From positions 49,712-113,711 of the forward strand of contig NZ_CAJYVE010000041.1 of the NCBI RefSeq assembly GCF_913777995.1: 64,000 bases of DNA. The letters are read 5' to 3'. Positions within the stretch are counted from its first letter, which is position 1. Each line of letters opens with the position of its first letter. The translations under genes were made by a program, and so were the position numbers. This document shows positions 1 through 8,636 of the stretch, in pieces. Origin of the DNA: an uncultured Pseudomonas sp. GTDB lineage: Bacteria; Pseudomonadota; Gammaproteobacteria; Pseudomonadales; Pseudomonadaceae. Below the pieces are notes generated by a model. The model saw nothing but the letters and a program-made list of their open reading frames with translations. It made no database searches and was not told the origin of the DNA.

Positions 1-247
1 CCTGGGCAGCACTCAAGCCGCCACCGCTGCAACGCAACGACCGCACAACCTGACCGCCCGCCAGCTGGAAATCCTGCGCCTGATCGTGCGCGGCAAGTCC
101 ACCCGGGAAATCGCCAATGGCCTGGACCTGTCGGTCAAGACCGTGGAAACCCATCGTGCGCAGATCATGAAACGTCTGCAGATCTACGATATCGCCGGGC
201 TGGTGCTGTACTGCGTGCGCGAGCGGATCATCAGTCTGGACGACTGA
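1..247 (+). CDS. LuxR/NarL-type response regulator, C-terminal part only
   Basis: The open frame enters from the left edge (codons start at base 2) and ends at TGA 245-247, leaving about 81 residues. They read as a complete GerE/LuxR DNA-binding domain: the LTARQLEILRLIVRGKSTREI stretch is the usual start, followed by VKTVETHRAQIMKRL as recognition helix and dimer face. The protein therefore binds DNA through a helix-turn-helix. The N-terminal half, probably a phosphoreceiver domain, lies outside the window, so the signal cannot be identified. Its last 17 bases overlap the 3' end of the convergent lipid kinase gene. Confidence 0.85.
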   Translation, partial: LGSTQAATAATQRPHNLTARQLEILRLIVRGKSTREIANGLDLSVKTVETHRAQIMKRLQIYDIAGLVLYCVRERIISLDD

Positions 248-1163
248 GCCAGGGCGTTTCACTGCCACCCAGCAAGGGTGAACTGGCCGGCAGATGCAGA
301 CGCAGCGCCGCCGGCCTGGCCTCGAAACGCAGCTGCTGGCACGACAGCGGCTCACCATCGAGGTTGATATCCAGCCCCTGCGCAGACTTCAGCTCGACCC
401 ACGGCAGGCGGGCACGCACGAACATGTTCTCGATGCCCAGCCCGCCGGCCAGCAGCCCCTTCAGGGTTCCCACCAGCTCCTGTGGTGCAGGCAGGATACT
501 GATGTCCAGCAAGCCGTCATCGGCCAGCGCACCGGGGCACAAGACATGCCCGCCGCCGGCCTGCCGGCCGTTGCCGATGCCCAACGCCAGCAGTTCGCCG
601 CTCCAGTGAAAATCCGGTCCGCTCAACTCGCCATACGCCGAATGCAGCTCGCTGAAACGCGACAGGCCGGTAAACAGGTACGCCGCGCCACCCAGGACTT
701 TCTTGAGGTCTTCCGACGTATTGGCGGTCACCTGGCTGCCAAACCCGCCCGTGGCCATGTTCAGGAACAAACGGCCATCGGCGGCGCCGAGATCCACGGC
801 ACGCGGGGGCACATCGAGCAGGTCAAGCGCTTCGTCGACCTCCAGGGGAACCCCGGCGGCCCGGGCGAAATCGTTGGCCGTGCCCAGCGGCAGAATGGCC
901 AGGCTCGGCGGCTCGCCACCGACCTCGCTCATCGCCAGGGCCTCGGCGATATCCCGCAAGCTGCCGTCGCCGCCGCCGGCGACGATCTGCCGATGCCCGG
1001 CGGCCAGCGCCTCACTCACCAAGCGCTGCGCATCACCGGCTTCCCAGGTCAGGCGCACCTCCAGCTCCCAGCCCTGTTCGCGTTTGCGCAGCACCGCTTC
1101 GCGTACCTGCTCGTTGAGCGACTGCTTGCCATGAAGAATCAGAATCGCCCTGCGTTTTGCCAT
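231..1163 (-). CDS. yegS: YegS-like lipid kinase (diacylglycerol kinase catalytic fold)
   Basis: This 310-residue cytoplasmic protein matches the DAGK_cat/YegS family, which uses ATP to phosphorylate lipids such as diacylglycerol or phosphatidylglycerol. The nucleotide-binding glycine motif GGGDGS is near residue 63 and is followed by PLGTANDFAR near residue 93, the family signature. FLNMATGGFGS follows near residue 133, and the C-terminal beta-sandwich carries NLDGE near residue 270. The length matches E. coli YegS (about 300). The ATG start gives the conventional ILILHGK strand immediately. It is convergent with the LuxR gene and the stop codons interleave. True substrate and physiological role are not readable from sequence. 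Confidence 0.88.
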   Translation of the reverse strand: MAKRRAILILHGKQSLNEQVREAVLRKREQGWELEVRLTWEAGDAQRLVSEALAAGHRQIVAGGGDGSLRDIAEALAMSEVGGEPPSLAILPLGTANDFARAAGVPLEVDEALDLLDVPPRAVDLGAADGRLFLNMATGGFGSQVTANTSEDLKKVLGGAAYLFTGLSRFSELHSAYGELSGPDFHWSGELLALGIGNGRQAGGGHVLCPGALADDGLLDISILPAPQELVGTLKGLLAGGLGIENMFVRARLPWVELKSAQGLDINLDGEPLSCQQLRFEARPAALRLHLPASSPLLGGSETPWLSRPD

Positions 1164-1633
1164 GACACTCCCCTATCGTCATTCGCTCGCCATCCCTTGT
1201 CGCAGGCGGCCCGGTTCAGGCTATGACCCCGCCAGAAGGAAAATCGCTCGTCGCTTGCAAACTTTTTTCGTCAAGGGTGATGCTGCGTGACGCCCGCAGA
1301 CACTAGGCAAACAGCCATTACGGCGCGCCGAAGCGATCCGCGCGGTGAAAAAACCTCGCCGCCGTACTCCCGCTTTTCTGTTGCATGGGCTTTACTGACA
1401 AAAAATCCTGACATGATTGTTTCTGAATAGAATCAAGGACTCATCTGACATGCCGATAAGGCAACGATGCAGGAGGCTTCGGCAAGCCTGTGTCAAAAAC
1501 CCCACGCGACGTCAATAAAACGACACCTTAGCGATAGAAAAACACAACGGTATTTTTCTGACACTTCAAGGCAGAGTCCCAGGCGAGCATGGAGCAACCC
1601 GTAAACATGGATTTGAAGCAGTGAGCGAACAGC
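1164..1633 (+). promoter_or_regulatory. 470-bp leader and promoter region of the psl operon
   Basis: This gap separates the divergent lipid kinase and pslA genes and is clearly more AT-rich from 1380 on, as expected for a promoter. It contains four copies of CTGACA (1395, 1409, 1445, 1558). It has GGA trinucleotides in RsmA/RsmE-like contexts at 1437, 1472, 1591 and 1609. A short ORF (1589-1624) lies just before pslA. I could not fix a confident -35/-10 pair. In P. aeruginosa the psl leader is under RpoS, AmrZ, FleQ and RsmA control; only the GGA contexts are visible here. Confidence 0.55.
1589..1624 (+). CDS. candidate 11-codon upstream ORF in psl leader
   Basis: ATG 1589 opens MEQPVNMDLKQ and stops at TGA 1622-1624, nine bases before the pslA ATG. 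pslA itself has only a weak ribosome site, so the short ORF could deliver ribosomes by reinitiation. Two of the leader GGA motifs sit at its start and in its middle. There is no homology support and translation is unproven. Confidence 0.25.
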   Translation: MEQPVNMDLKQ

Positions 1634-3073
1634 ATGCGGTTGCAGCCCGTTGACAGCCTTTCTCTGACCCGCACCAGCCTGGTGGAGTATTTTCTGCTGG
1701 GCATTCGTCTGGCTCATGGCCTGGCCTGCATCCTTCCCGGGCTGGTATTGCTGGCGTTGGACCCGGTGACCGGCATCGACGCGGTCGACCGGAGCCAGGT
1801 CGGCGTTCTCCTGCTCTATGGCGGGCTCAGCGTGCTGATTTTCCAGGCCCTGGGGGTGTACTCCGAGGCGCTGTTCAGCAATTCGCTGCGCCTGCGCATG
1901 ATCCTCTTCGCCTGGATCGCCGCCTTCGGCCTGCTGATGATGCTGCAGTACTTCATGGGCGTCCTGAGATTCTTCACACCGGAACAGCTGCTGATCTGGT
2001 TCTTCGCCACCCTGGGTCTGCTGTGTGTGCTGCGCCTTGCGATGCTGCTGATGTTCAAGCGCCAGATGAAAAAGGGCGTGTTCCTGCAGACGGCGGTGAT
2101 TCTCGGTGCCACCGAGAACGGTCTGCGCCTGGCCGAGTATCTGGTCGAGCACCAGGATATCCGCTCCGGGGTGATCGGTTTCATCGACGACCGGATTGGC
2201 CGCATGCCCAAGACGGTCGCCAACCTGCCGCTGCTGGGCAACACCGGCGACCTGGAGCGACTGATCCGCGAGGACAAGATCACCCAAGTGCTGGTCGCCC
2301 TGCCCTGGACGGCGGAAAACCGCATGGATTACATCATCCGCGAATTGCGCCGCCTGCCAGTCACGGTGCTGCTGGTGCCAGACATGATCGCCTTCCGGCA
2401 CACCCATAACCGCATCACCGAAGTCGCCAAACTGCCGATGTTCAACGCCTCGGACGTGCCGCTCAACGGCTGGTCGCCGTTCATCAAGCGCGCCGAAGAC
2501 ATTGTACTGTCCTCCCTGGCGATCCTGGCCCTGTCGCCCCTGATGCTGCTGATCGCCCTGGCCATCAAGCTGGATTCGAAGGGACCTGTGCTGTTCCGGC
2601 AGAAGCGCTACGGCTACAACAATCGCCTCATCGAAGTGTTCAAGTTCCGCTCCATGCACCAGCACCAAGCCGATGCCACGGCGGAAAAACAGACCACCCG
2701 CCACGACGCCAGGGTCACGCGGGTCGGGCGCTTCATCCGCAAGACCAGCCTGGACGAGCTGCCACAGCTGTTCAACGTGGCGGTCGGCACCATGTCGATG
2801 GTTGGCCCGCGTCCGCATGCCACGGCGACCAAAGCGGCCGGCATTCTCTTCGAGCAAGCGGTGAAGGAGTACACCTCACGCCATCGCGTCAAGCCGGGTA
2901 TCACGGGGCTGGCGCAGATCAAGGGCTACCGGGGTGAGACAGACACCGTGGAAAAAATCGAGAAGCGCGTCGAACTCGATCTTGAGTACATAGAAAACTG
3001 GTCCGTCTGGTTCGATCTCTACATCCTCCTGCGCACTGTTCCGGCAGTGCTACTCAACCGAGAGGTCTATTGA
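1634..3073 (+). CDS. pslA: PslA, undecaprenyl-phosphate hexose-1-phosphate transferase
   Basis: At 479 residues it is almost exactly the length of P. aeruginosa PslA (478) and belongs to the WcaJ-type polyprenyl-phosphate sugar transferases. It should start Psl repeat-unit synthesis by loading a sugar phosphate on the lipid carrier at the inner membrane. Several hydrophobic segments occupy residues about 15-135. A Rossmann-like region follows ([16 protein letters not shown] near 153). The catalytic sugar transferase domain runs from [11 protein letters not shown] (about 286) to the end, with VFKFRSMH (335), DELPQLFNV (374) and GPRP (391). The ATG at 1634 has only a poor Shine-Dalgarno. The stop shares a base with the pslB start. 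It is first in an operon of eleven genes. Confidence 0.93.
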   Translation: MRLQPVDSLSLTRTSLVEYFLLGIRLAHGLACILPGLVLLALDPVTGIDAVDRSQVGVLLLYGGLSVLIFQALGVYSEALFSNSLRLRMILFAWIAAFGLLMMLQYFMGVLRFFTPEQLLIWFFATLGLLCVLRLAMLLMFKRQMKKGVFLQTAVILGATENGLRLAEYLVEHQDIRSGVIGFIDDRIGRMPKTVANLPLLGNTGDLERLIREDKITQVLVALPWTAENRMDYIIRELRRLPVTVLLVPDMIAFRHTHNRITEVAKLPMFNASDVPLNGWSPFIKRAEDIVLSSLAILALSPLMLLIALAIKLDSKGPVLFRQKRYGYNNRLIEVFKFRSMHQHQADATAEKQTTRHDARVTRVGRFIRKTSLDELPQLFNVAVGTMSMVGPRPHATATKAAGILFEQAVKEYTSRHRVKPGITGLAQIKGYRGETDTVEKIEKRVELDLEYIENWSVWFDLYILLRTVPAVLLNREVY

Positions 3074-4530
3074 TGAGCACCCTCATCCCCTGCATCGTCG
3101 CCGGCGGTTCCGGCACCCGACTCTGGCCAGTCTCTCGCGAAGCCATGCCCAAGCCGTTCATGCGCCTTCCCGACGGTGAAAGCCTGCTCCAGAAGACCTT
3201 CAACCGCGCCAACGGCCTGCCTGGCGTAGGCCGCCTGCTCACGGTCACCAACCGCGAAGTGTACTTCCGCACGGTGGATGACTACCGCACCCTGAACAAG
3301 AATCGTACGAAGCTGGACTTCATCCTCGAACCGATGGGGCGCAACACGGCGCCGGCGATTGCCGCTGCGGCCCTGCATGTAGCGCGGCTGTACGGCGCCG
3401 ATACCCAGCTGCTGATCCTTCCGGCCGATCACCTGATCGCCGACACGGACGCGTTCCAGAACGCAGTCGCCAGCGCCCGCCAGCTCGCCGAACAGGGCTG
3501 GCTGGTGACCTTCGGCATCCTGCCGCACAAGGCTGAAACCGGTTTCGGCTACATCGAGAAGGGCCAGGCGCTGAACGGCGACGGTTACCAGGTGGCGCGC
3601 TTCGTCGAAAAACCCGATGCGGCCACCGCCCAGACCTATGTGGATGGCGGCCTGCATCTGTGGAATGCCGGCATGTTCTGCCTGCGCGCCGATGTGGTAC
3701 TGGCCGAGCTGCAGGCACACGCTCCCGATGTGTTGGAAGCGGTCAGTGCTTGCCTGGACAGGAGCACCAGCAAGGAAGGCAACAACGAACTGCAGGTGGA
3801 ACTGGACAACGAACTGTTCGCCCAGGTGCCGGACATCTCCATCGACTATGCCCTGATGGAACGTTCGGCCAAGGTCGCCGTCGTGCCCTGCCAGCTGGGC
3901 TGGAGCGATATCGGCTCGTGGCAGGCCCTGCGCGAACTGACCCCCGCCGACAGCAACGGCAACCAGTGCAACGGCCAGACGGTGCTGCACGACGTGCACA
4001 ACTGCTACATCGACTCGCCCAAGCGTCTGGTCGGTGCAGTGGGCCTGGACAACCTGATCATCATCGACACTCCCGATGCCCTGCTGGTCGCCGATGGCGA
4101 GCGCAGCCAGGACGTCAAGCTGATCGCCCAGGAACTCAAGCGCCAGGACCACGAAGCCTACCGGCTGCACCGTACCGTGACCCGCCCGTGGGGCACCTAC
4201 ACGGTGCTGGAGGAAGGCAAGCGCTTCAAGATCAAGCGCATCGTCGTGCATCCCCAGGCCTCGCTGTCACTGCAGATGCACCATCACCGCAGCGAACACT
4301 GGATCGTGGTCAGCGGCATGGCGCAGGTGACCAACGGTGACCGTGAGTTCATGCTCGACACCAACGAGTCGACCTTCATCAAGCCTGGGCATACCCACCG
4401 CCTGGTCAACCCGGGAGTTATCGACCTGGTGATGATCGAGGTACAGAGCGGCGAGTACCTGGGTGAAGACGACATCGTGCGCTTCACCGACATTTACGGA
4501 CGAGTGCCGGCCCAGGCCAGCAAGGCCTGA
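3073..4530 (+). CDS. pslB: PslB, mannose-1-phosphate guanylyltransferase / mannose-6-phosphate isomerase
   Basis: This bifunctional 485-residue enzyme makes GDP-mannose, the sugar donor for Psl. The nucleotidyltransferase signature GGSGTRLWPVSREAMPKPF lies near residues 10-30. The C-terminal type II phosphomannose isomerase cupin begins at RPWGTYTVLEEG (about 371) and holds the metal-site histidines of HHHRSEHW (about 402). I start it at ATG 3073, preceded by AGAGG with 7-base spacing, rather than at the TTG one codon upstream; this gives a one-base overlap with the pslA stop. It resembles AlgA and WbpW, so it may share a GDP-mannose pool with other polysaccharides. Confidence 0.93.
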   Translation: MSTLIPCIVAGGSGTRLWPVSREAMPKPFMRLPDGESLLQKTFNRANGLPGVGRLLTVTNREVYFRTVDDYRTLNKNRTKLDFILEPMGRNTAPAIAAAALHVARLYGADTQLLILPADHLIADTDAFQNAVASARQLAEQGWLVTFGILPHKAETGFGYIEKGQALNGDGYQVARFVEKPDAATAQTYVDGGLHLWNAGMFCLRADVVLAELQAHAPDVLEAVSACLDRSTSKEGNNELQVELDNELFAQVPDISIDYALMERSAKVAVVPCQLGWSDIGSWQALRELTPADSNGNQCNGQTVLHDVHNCYIDSPKRLVGAVGLDNLIIIDTPDALLVADGERSQDVKLIAQELKRQDHEAYRLHRTVTRPWGTYTVLEEGKRFKIKRIVVHPQASLSLQMHHHRSEHWIVVSGMAQVTNGDREFMLDTNESTFIKPGHTHRLVNPGVIDLVMIEVQSGEYLGEDDIVRFTDIYGRVPAQASKA

Positions 4531-4547
4531 CCCTGGCGGTTGGATAG

Positions 4548-4577
4548 CGGCTCCCGCGCCACATGGCACGGGAGCCG
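4548..4577 (+). repeat. strong hairpin in the pslB-pslD gap
   Basis: CGGCTCCCG (4548-4556) pairs perfectly with CGGGAGCCG (4569-4577). An inner GCC/GGC pair closes an ACAT loop. No T run follows, so it is not a classical terminator. It sits in the 114-bp gap where P. aeruginosa carries pslC and could be an mRNA processing or stability element. Confidence 0.6.
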
Positions 4578-4644
4578 GGTTGCAGAAATGGAATCGGCCT
4601 TTCAGGCCGGCATGATCGTTTTTCCCCGTCAGGGAGCTGTACTC

Positions 4645-5445
4645 ATGCAACAGAGAAGTTCAGGGCTCATCAAGAGCGTGCTGCTGGCGGCCAGCCTGCT
4701 GCTGCTGAGCGCATGCAACACCCCAGCCCGGGTCGGGCTTCCTGAAGACCAGGCCGTGGTCGACGCCGCTCGCTCCGCCGGGCGGCAGCTGGAAGGCAAA
4801 CCGCTGCCGGCGCAAAAGATCCGCGCCGGCGACACCTTGCGCATCGTACGCAATACCGGCGAATCACCGAGCATCTCTGCGTTCACGGCCAACTCGATCT
4901 ACGAGCTGACGCTGTTCCAGGTGCTTAACGACGGGACCTTCTCGTATCCGTACATTGGCACTGTGCAGGCCGCCGGCCTGACCGTGCCGGAGCTGACCCG
5001 ACAGTTGCAGACCCGCCTGGAGGACGTGTACCGCGAGACCGCCCTGACCATCAACATCTCCCAGGCACCGGGCAACACCGTGTTCGTCGGTGGCGCGGTG
5101 CGCAATTCGGCGTCGCTGCCAGTGAGCGTGGCCACCACCCTGGACCAGGCCATCGTCGGCGCCGGCGGCGTGGCCCCGGATGCCGATGCCCGCCAGGTTG
5201 CCCTGCTGCGCCTGGAAGACAACGGTCTGTACAAGACCTACCTGTTCGACTACAGCAAGTTCCTGTGGGCGTCTGCCCAGGCCCCGCGCGGCCCGGTGTG
5301 GCTACAGCGCGGCGATGTGGTCTTCGTTCCCAAATCCTCGGTCGGTAACAAGGTCGACGGTGTCAACCTGTACTTCAACCAGCTGATCCCCTTCGCGAAG
5401 TCGATCGGCCTGGGCTTGAACTACGAGTTGCGCAACAACAATTAA
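4645..5445 (+). CDS. pslD: PslD, outer-membrane polysaccharide export lipoprotein (Wza type)
   Basis: The 266-residue product is a Wza/polysaccharide-export family lipoprotein that should form the outer-membrane channel for Psl. Starting at ATG 4645 (after AGGGAG) gives a lipoprotein signal peptide with lipobox LLSAC and lipidated Cys24. An upstream in-frame start near 4540 would bury that signal, so I reject it. A Poly_export domain covers about residues 55-140 (RAGDTLRIVRN onward) and an SLBB domain follows (NTVFVGGAVRN onward). The length is close to PslD of PAO1 (256). It works with PslE. Confidence 0.9.
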   Translation: MQQRSSGLIKSVLLAASLLLLSACNTPARVGLPEDQAVVDAARSAGRQLEGKPLPAQKIRAGDTLRIVRNTGESPSISAFTANSIYELTLFQVLNDGTFSYPYIGTVQAAGLTVPELTRQLQTRLEDVYRETALTINISQAPGNTVFVGGAVRNSASLPVSVATTLDQAIVGAGGVAPDADARQVALLRLEDNGLYKTYLFDYSKFLWASAQAPRGPVWLQRGDVVFVPKSSVGNKVDGVNLYFNQLIPFAKSIGLGLNYELRNNN

Positions 5446-5462
5446 CCGTCAGGGAATCAGAC

Positions 5463-7454
5463 ATGATCAACATCCGTTCCTTTCGCGACCTGCTGCGCCT
5501 GTTCTTCATCTTCAAGCGCGAAGTGCAGGTCACGGTGATGGTGACCTTCGTCATCGTCGTTCTCGGCGCGTTCCTGTTGCCCAACCGTTACGAATCCACC
5601 GCCCTGCTGCTGGTCAAGCCCGGTCGGGACAGCAGCACGGTGCCGATCGAACTGTCCAACCGCCAGGCCATCGTGGTGCCCAGCGCCCTGCGCGACCCGC
5701 TGCTGGATGAAGAGCGCATGCTCACCGGTCGGCCGATCACTCGCACGGTCGCCGAGCGCTACCTGGCGAAGATGTCCGAGGCGCAACAGGAAGGCGGTTT
5801 CCTCACCAGCGTAAAGAACCTGCTCAAGAGTTCGGTGTACGCGGTGCTCGACACCGGGCATCGGTTCATGGAACTGATCGGCCTGGTGGAGCGCCGTTCG
5901 CAGGTCGAGCGCCTGGCCGAAAATCTGGAGAAGGGCTTCAAGGTCCGGCATGACCCTGGCTCTTCGGTGATGGAGCTGACCTTTACCTGGGACGACCCAG
6001 CGGTGGCCCAGGACGTACTGCGCCACTGGATCGAGGAATACCAGCTGCAACGTACCAAGACCCTGGGACGCATCAGCCTGTACACCTTCTTCGATACCGA
6101 GGTGAAGGAAACCGCAGGCAATATCCTGGCCTACAAGAAACAGATCCAGGCCTACCTCAACCAGTTGGGCGCGGTCAGCATCGCCCAGCGCCTGGCCGAT
6201 ACCTCGCAGGGCCTCAACGACCTGCGGACCGAGCGCAACAATACCGTGCGCGCCATCGCCTCGACCAAGGCGGGCCTGGAAACCCTCAAGAAACAGTTGG
6301 CCACCCAGCCCAAGACCGTGTCGGCAGGCCGGGAACTGGCCTTGAACCCCAACCGCCAGGACCTGCAGAACCGCATCAACGGCAAGGAAGTCGAGCGCCA
6401 GGAAATGCGTCGCTCGTTCAAGGACAGTGCGCCGCCGGTGCGTGCGATCAGCGAAGAAATCGACAACCTCAAGCGCCTGCTCAAGGAGCAGGACGCGACC
6501 ATCCAGCGTTCGGAAAGCATCACCCCCAACCCGATCTACAACCGCATGCAGAACGTCTACGCCGACCAGCAGGCCAGCTTCGCCCGCTTGCAGACGCAAC
6601 TGGCCGAGCAGGACGCACAACTGCTGCAACTGGAAAAGGACCGGCAACTGGCATTGAGCCTCGAGCCTGAGCTGTCGCGCCTGCAGAACGAGCTGGACGC
6701 CGCCGAGAAGAGCTATGCGCTGTACACCGACAGCCTGGAGAAAGCGCGCATCGACCGCGAGCTGGACAACAGCCAGATCAGCAACATCGCGCTGATCGAA
6801 GAAGCCACCTTCAACCCGAGCCGGGTCTTCCCGAAAAGCGTGTTGATGATCATCCTCGCTCTACCGTTGAGCCTGCTGGTGGGTCTGCTGGCGCTGTACT
6901 TCTTCTACCTGCTGGACCAGCGCATCCATGACGGCGACAAGATCGAAAGCCGCTTCGGTGTGCCGGTATGGACCAGCCTGCCGGACCTGGAACGCGCCCA
7001 GGAGCGTATGGCGGCCTTCACCTCCAACCTGCACCGCCTTTACGGCATCCTGCCGCTGGAGCAGGTGGCGCAGGAAGGGTTGGCGCTGGGCTTCACCTCG
7101 GCGCACAAGGGCGAGGGCGTGACCTTCGTGATCAGCAAATTGGCCGACATGCTCCGCGAGCATGGCCATACCGTGCGTACCGAGGGTCCTGGCCCGGCGC
7201 TGCCCGGCGAGATCGCGATGATCGATGCCTCCGGCTTGTACGCCAATGACAGAGCCTTCGTGCTGCTGCGCGAAGCCGACCTGATCGTGCTGGTGGTGCG
7301 CGCCGAACAGACCACCGTACCGATGCTCGAAGACGCCTTGGCGACCCTGACCACGGCGTTCAAGCATGTCGACGGCATCATCATCAACCGGCGCCGCTTC
7401 GAGGTCCCCGAGAAAGTACTGAAATTCTTCAAGCGTATTCGGAGTCACGGCTGA
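5463..7454 (+). CDS. pslE: PslE, Wzz/Wzc-like polysaccharide co-polymerase
   Basis: This 663-residue inner-membrane protein (PAO1 PslE is 662) belongs to the Wzz/Wzc polysaccharide co-polymerase class that controls chain length and gates export with PslD. A first membrane helix lies at about 22-41. A long periplasmic alpha-helical region rich in Gln, Glu and Lys spans about 225-440. A second helix lies at about 460-485, followed by a cytoplasmic domain shaped like a bacterial tyrosine kinase. Its P-loop reads SAHKGEGVTF, without the Lys-Ser/Thr of GEGKST, and no tyrosine cluster ends the protein. It is therefore probably not an active kinase. It overlaps pslF by one base. Confidence 0.9.
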   Translation: MINIRSFRDLLRLFFIFKREVQVTVMVTFVIVVLGAFLLPNRYESTALLLVKPGRDSSTVPIELSNRQAIVVPSALRDPLLDEERMLTGRPITRTVAERYLAKMSEAQQEGGFLTSVKNLLKSSVYAVLDTGHRFMELIGLVERRSQVERLAENLEKGFKVRHDPGSSVMELTFTWDDPAVAQDVLRHWIEEYQLQRTKTLGRISLYTFFDTEVKETAGNILAYKKQIQAYLNQLGAVSIAQRLADTSQGLNDLRTERNNTVRAIASTKAGLETLKKQLATQPKTVSAGRELALNPNRQDLQNRINGKEVERQEMRRSFKDSAPPVRAISEEIDNLKRLLKEQDATIQRSESITPNPIYNRMQNVYADQQASFARLQTQLAEQDAQLLQLEKDRQLALSLEPELSRLQNELDAAEKSYALYTDSLEKARIDRELDNSQISNIALIEEATFNPSRVFPKSVLMIILALPLSLLVGLLALYFFYLLDQRIHDGDKIESRFGVPVWTSLPDLERAQERMAAFTSNLHRLYGILPLEQVAQEGLALGFTSAHKGEGVTFVISKLADMLREHGHTVRTEGPGPALPGEIAMIDASGLYANDRAFVLLREADLIVLVVRAEQTTVPMLEDALATLTTAFKHVDGIIINRRRFEVPEKVLKFFKRIRSHG

Positions 7455-8632
7455 TGCGTATCGCCCTGGTCGCCCCGCTACCACCGGAGCAGAACGGTAT
7501 CGCCGACTACGCCGGCCACCTGCGCAACGCCCTGCAGGCGCTGGACGTGGAAGTGCTCACGCCGTTGCAGGGCGTTGGCAACGACCCGGCGCTGGCCCGA
7601 CAGCGGGTGGCCAGCCACGACTGGACCGGCATCGACCTGGTGCATGCCGAGCTGGGTGGCGGGCGGCTTGCCGAGTTTCGTGCCCTGCAGGCTCTGCGCG
7701 AGCGCTTTGCGCACTTGCCGCTGACCGCCACCGTGCACGACCCCGAGCGGCTGGTCTGGCGCCTGGAAAAACTGCCCTGGCCGCTGTCGCTGGCCAGCCG
7801 TCTGCCTTCGCCGGCGCCGGAGGCCGCGACGGTGCTGGCCGACCCGCTGTGCCTGCGTGAAGAGCGCCAACTGGCGCGTGGCATGACGCGCCTGGTGACC
7901 CTGACCCGGGCCGGCAGCCAGAGCCTGCGCCAGCGCATGGGCCTGCGCGACGAGCAGATGGTGGTGATCAACCATGGCAACCTGGAAATCCCGCCTGCGC
8001 CGCTGCCGCCGCTGCAACCGTTGCGCCTGCTGTATTTCGGTTTCATCTACCGGGGCAAGGGCATCGAAGACCTGCTCGACGCCCTGGCGGCGCTGTTCGT
8101 CAGCCATCCGCAACTGCGTTCGCGGGTACGCCTGACCCTGGCCGGCGGCAGCGAACCGGAAATGGCCTTCGGCGCCAAGGGCAGCTACCTCGATGAGCTG
8201 CGCCAGCGCATGCGCCAGCTGGGCCTGACCGACCTGATCGACTGGCAGCTCGACCTGCCCGCCGACCAGATTGCCCAGGTCATCCAGGCACACCACGTGA
8301 TGGTCCTGCCCTACCGTGAGTCGAGCAAGCTGAAGATTCTCGGCCAACTGCGCGGCACCAGCGGCGCGCTGTCCTGGGCGGTGGCCTGCGGGCGCGGGGT
8401 GATCACCTCCGACGCCCGCTCGTTTGCCGAGGAAGTCTCCCACGGCAACGGCACGCTCTACCCACAGGGTGACGTCGCGGCGCTGACCCAGACCCTGGCA
8501 CGCATCTGCAGCGAGCCGCAACAGGCCGAACAGTGGGCAGCCTGTGCCGCGCAGTTGGGCCAGGCCAGACAGTGGAGCCGTACCGCAGAACGTTTCCGCG
8601 ACATGTTCACCCAAGCCTGCCAGACGAGGTGA
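7454..8632 (+). CDS. pslF: PslF, glycosyltransferase family 4
   Basis: This 392-residue protein (PAO1 PslF 395) is a GT-B fold family 4 glycosyltransferase. It opens with MRIALVAPLPPEQNGIADYA, the sugar-acceptor side loop. The C-terminal half carries LYFGFIYRGKGIEDLLDAL (about 195) and a nucleotide-sugar region around LPYRESSKLKI (about 287). It has no signal peptide and should act on the cytoplasmic face, adding a sugar to the lipid-linked Psl unit. The specific linkage is not deducible. The start overlaps the pslE stop as TGATG and pslG follows after four bases. Confidence 0.87.
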   Translation: MRIALVAPLPPEQNGIADYAGHLRNALQALDVEVLTPLQGVGNDPALARQRVASHDWTGIDLVHAELGGGRLAEFRALQALRERFAHLPLTATVHDPERLVWRLEKLPWPLSLASRLPSPAPEAATVLADPLCLREERQLARGMTRLVTLTRAGSQSLRQRMGLRDEQMVVINHGNLEIPPAPLPPLQPLRLLYFGFIYRGKGIEDLLDALAALFVSHPQLRSRVRLTLAGGSEPEMAFGAKGSYLDELRQRMRQLGLTDLIDWQLDLPADQIAQVIQAHHVMVLPYRESSKLKILGQLRGTSGALSWAVACGRGVITSDARSFAEEVSHGNGTLYPQGDVAALTQTLARICSEPQQAEQWAACAAQLGQARQWSRTAERFRDMFTQACQTR

Positions 8633-8636
8633 TGCG

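Noticed and set aside
294-1226. Open frame antisense to the lipid kinase
   Set aside because: Gln/Arg/Ala-rich shadow with no motif; lipid kinase motifs are complete on the minus strand.
4540-4644. In-frame 35-codon extension of PslD
   Set aside because: It removes the lipoprotein signal from the N-terminus and runs through the hairpin; ATG 4645 has a ribosome site and a proper lipobox.
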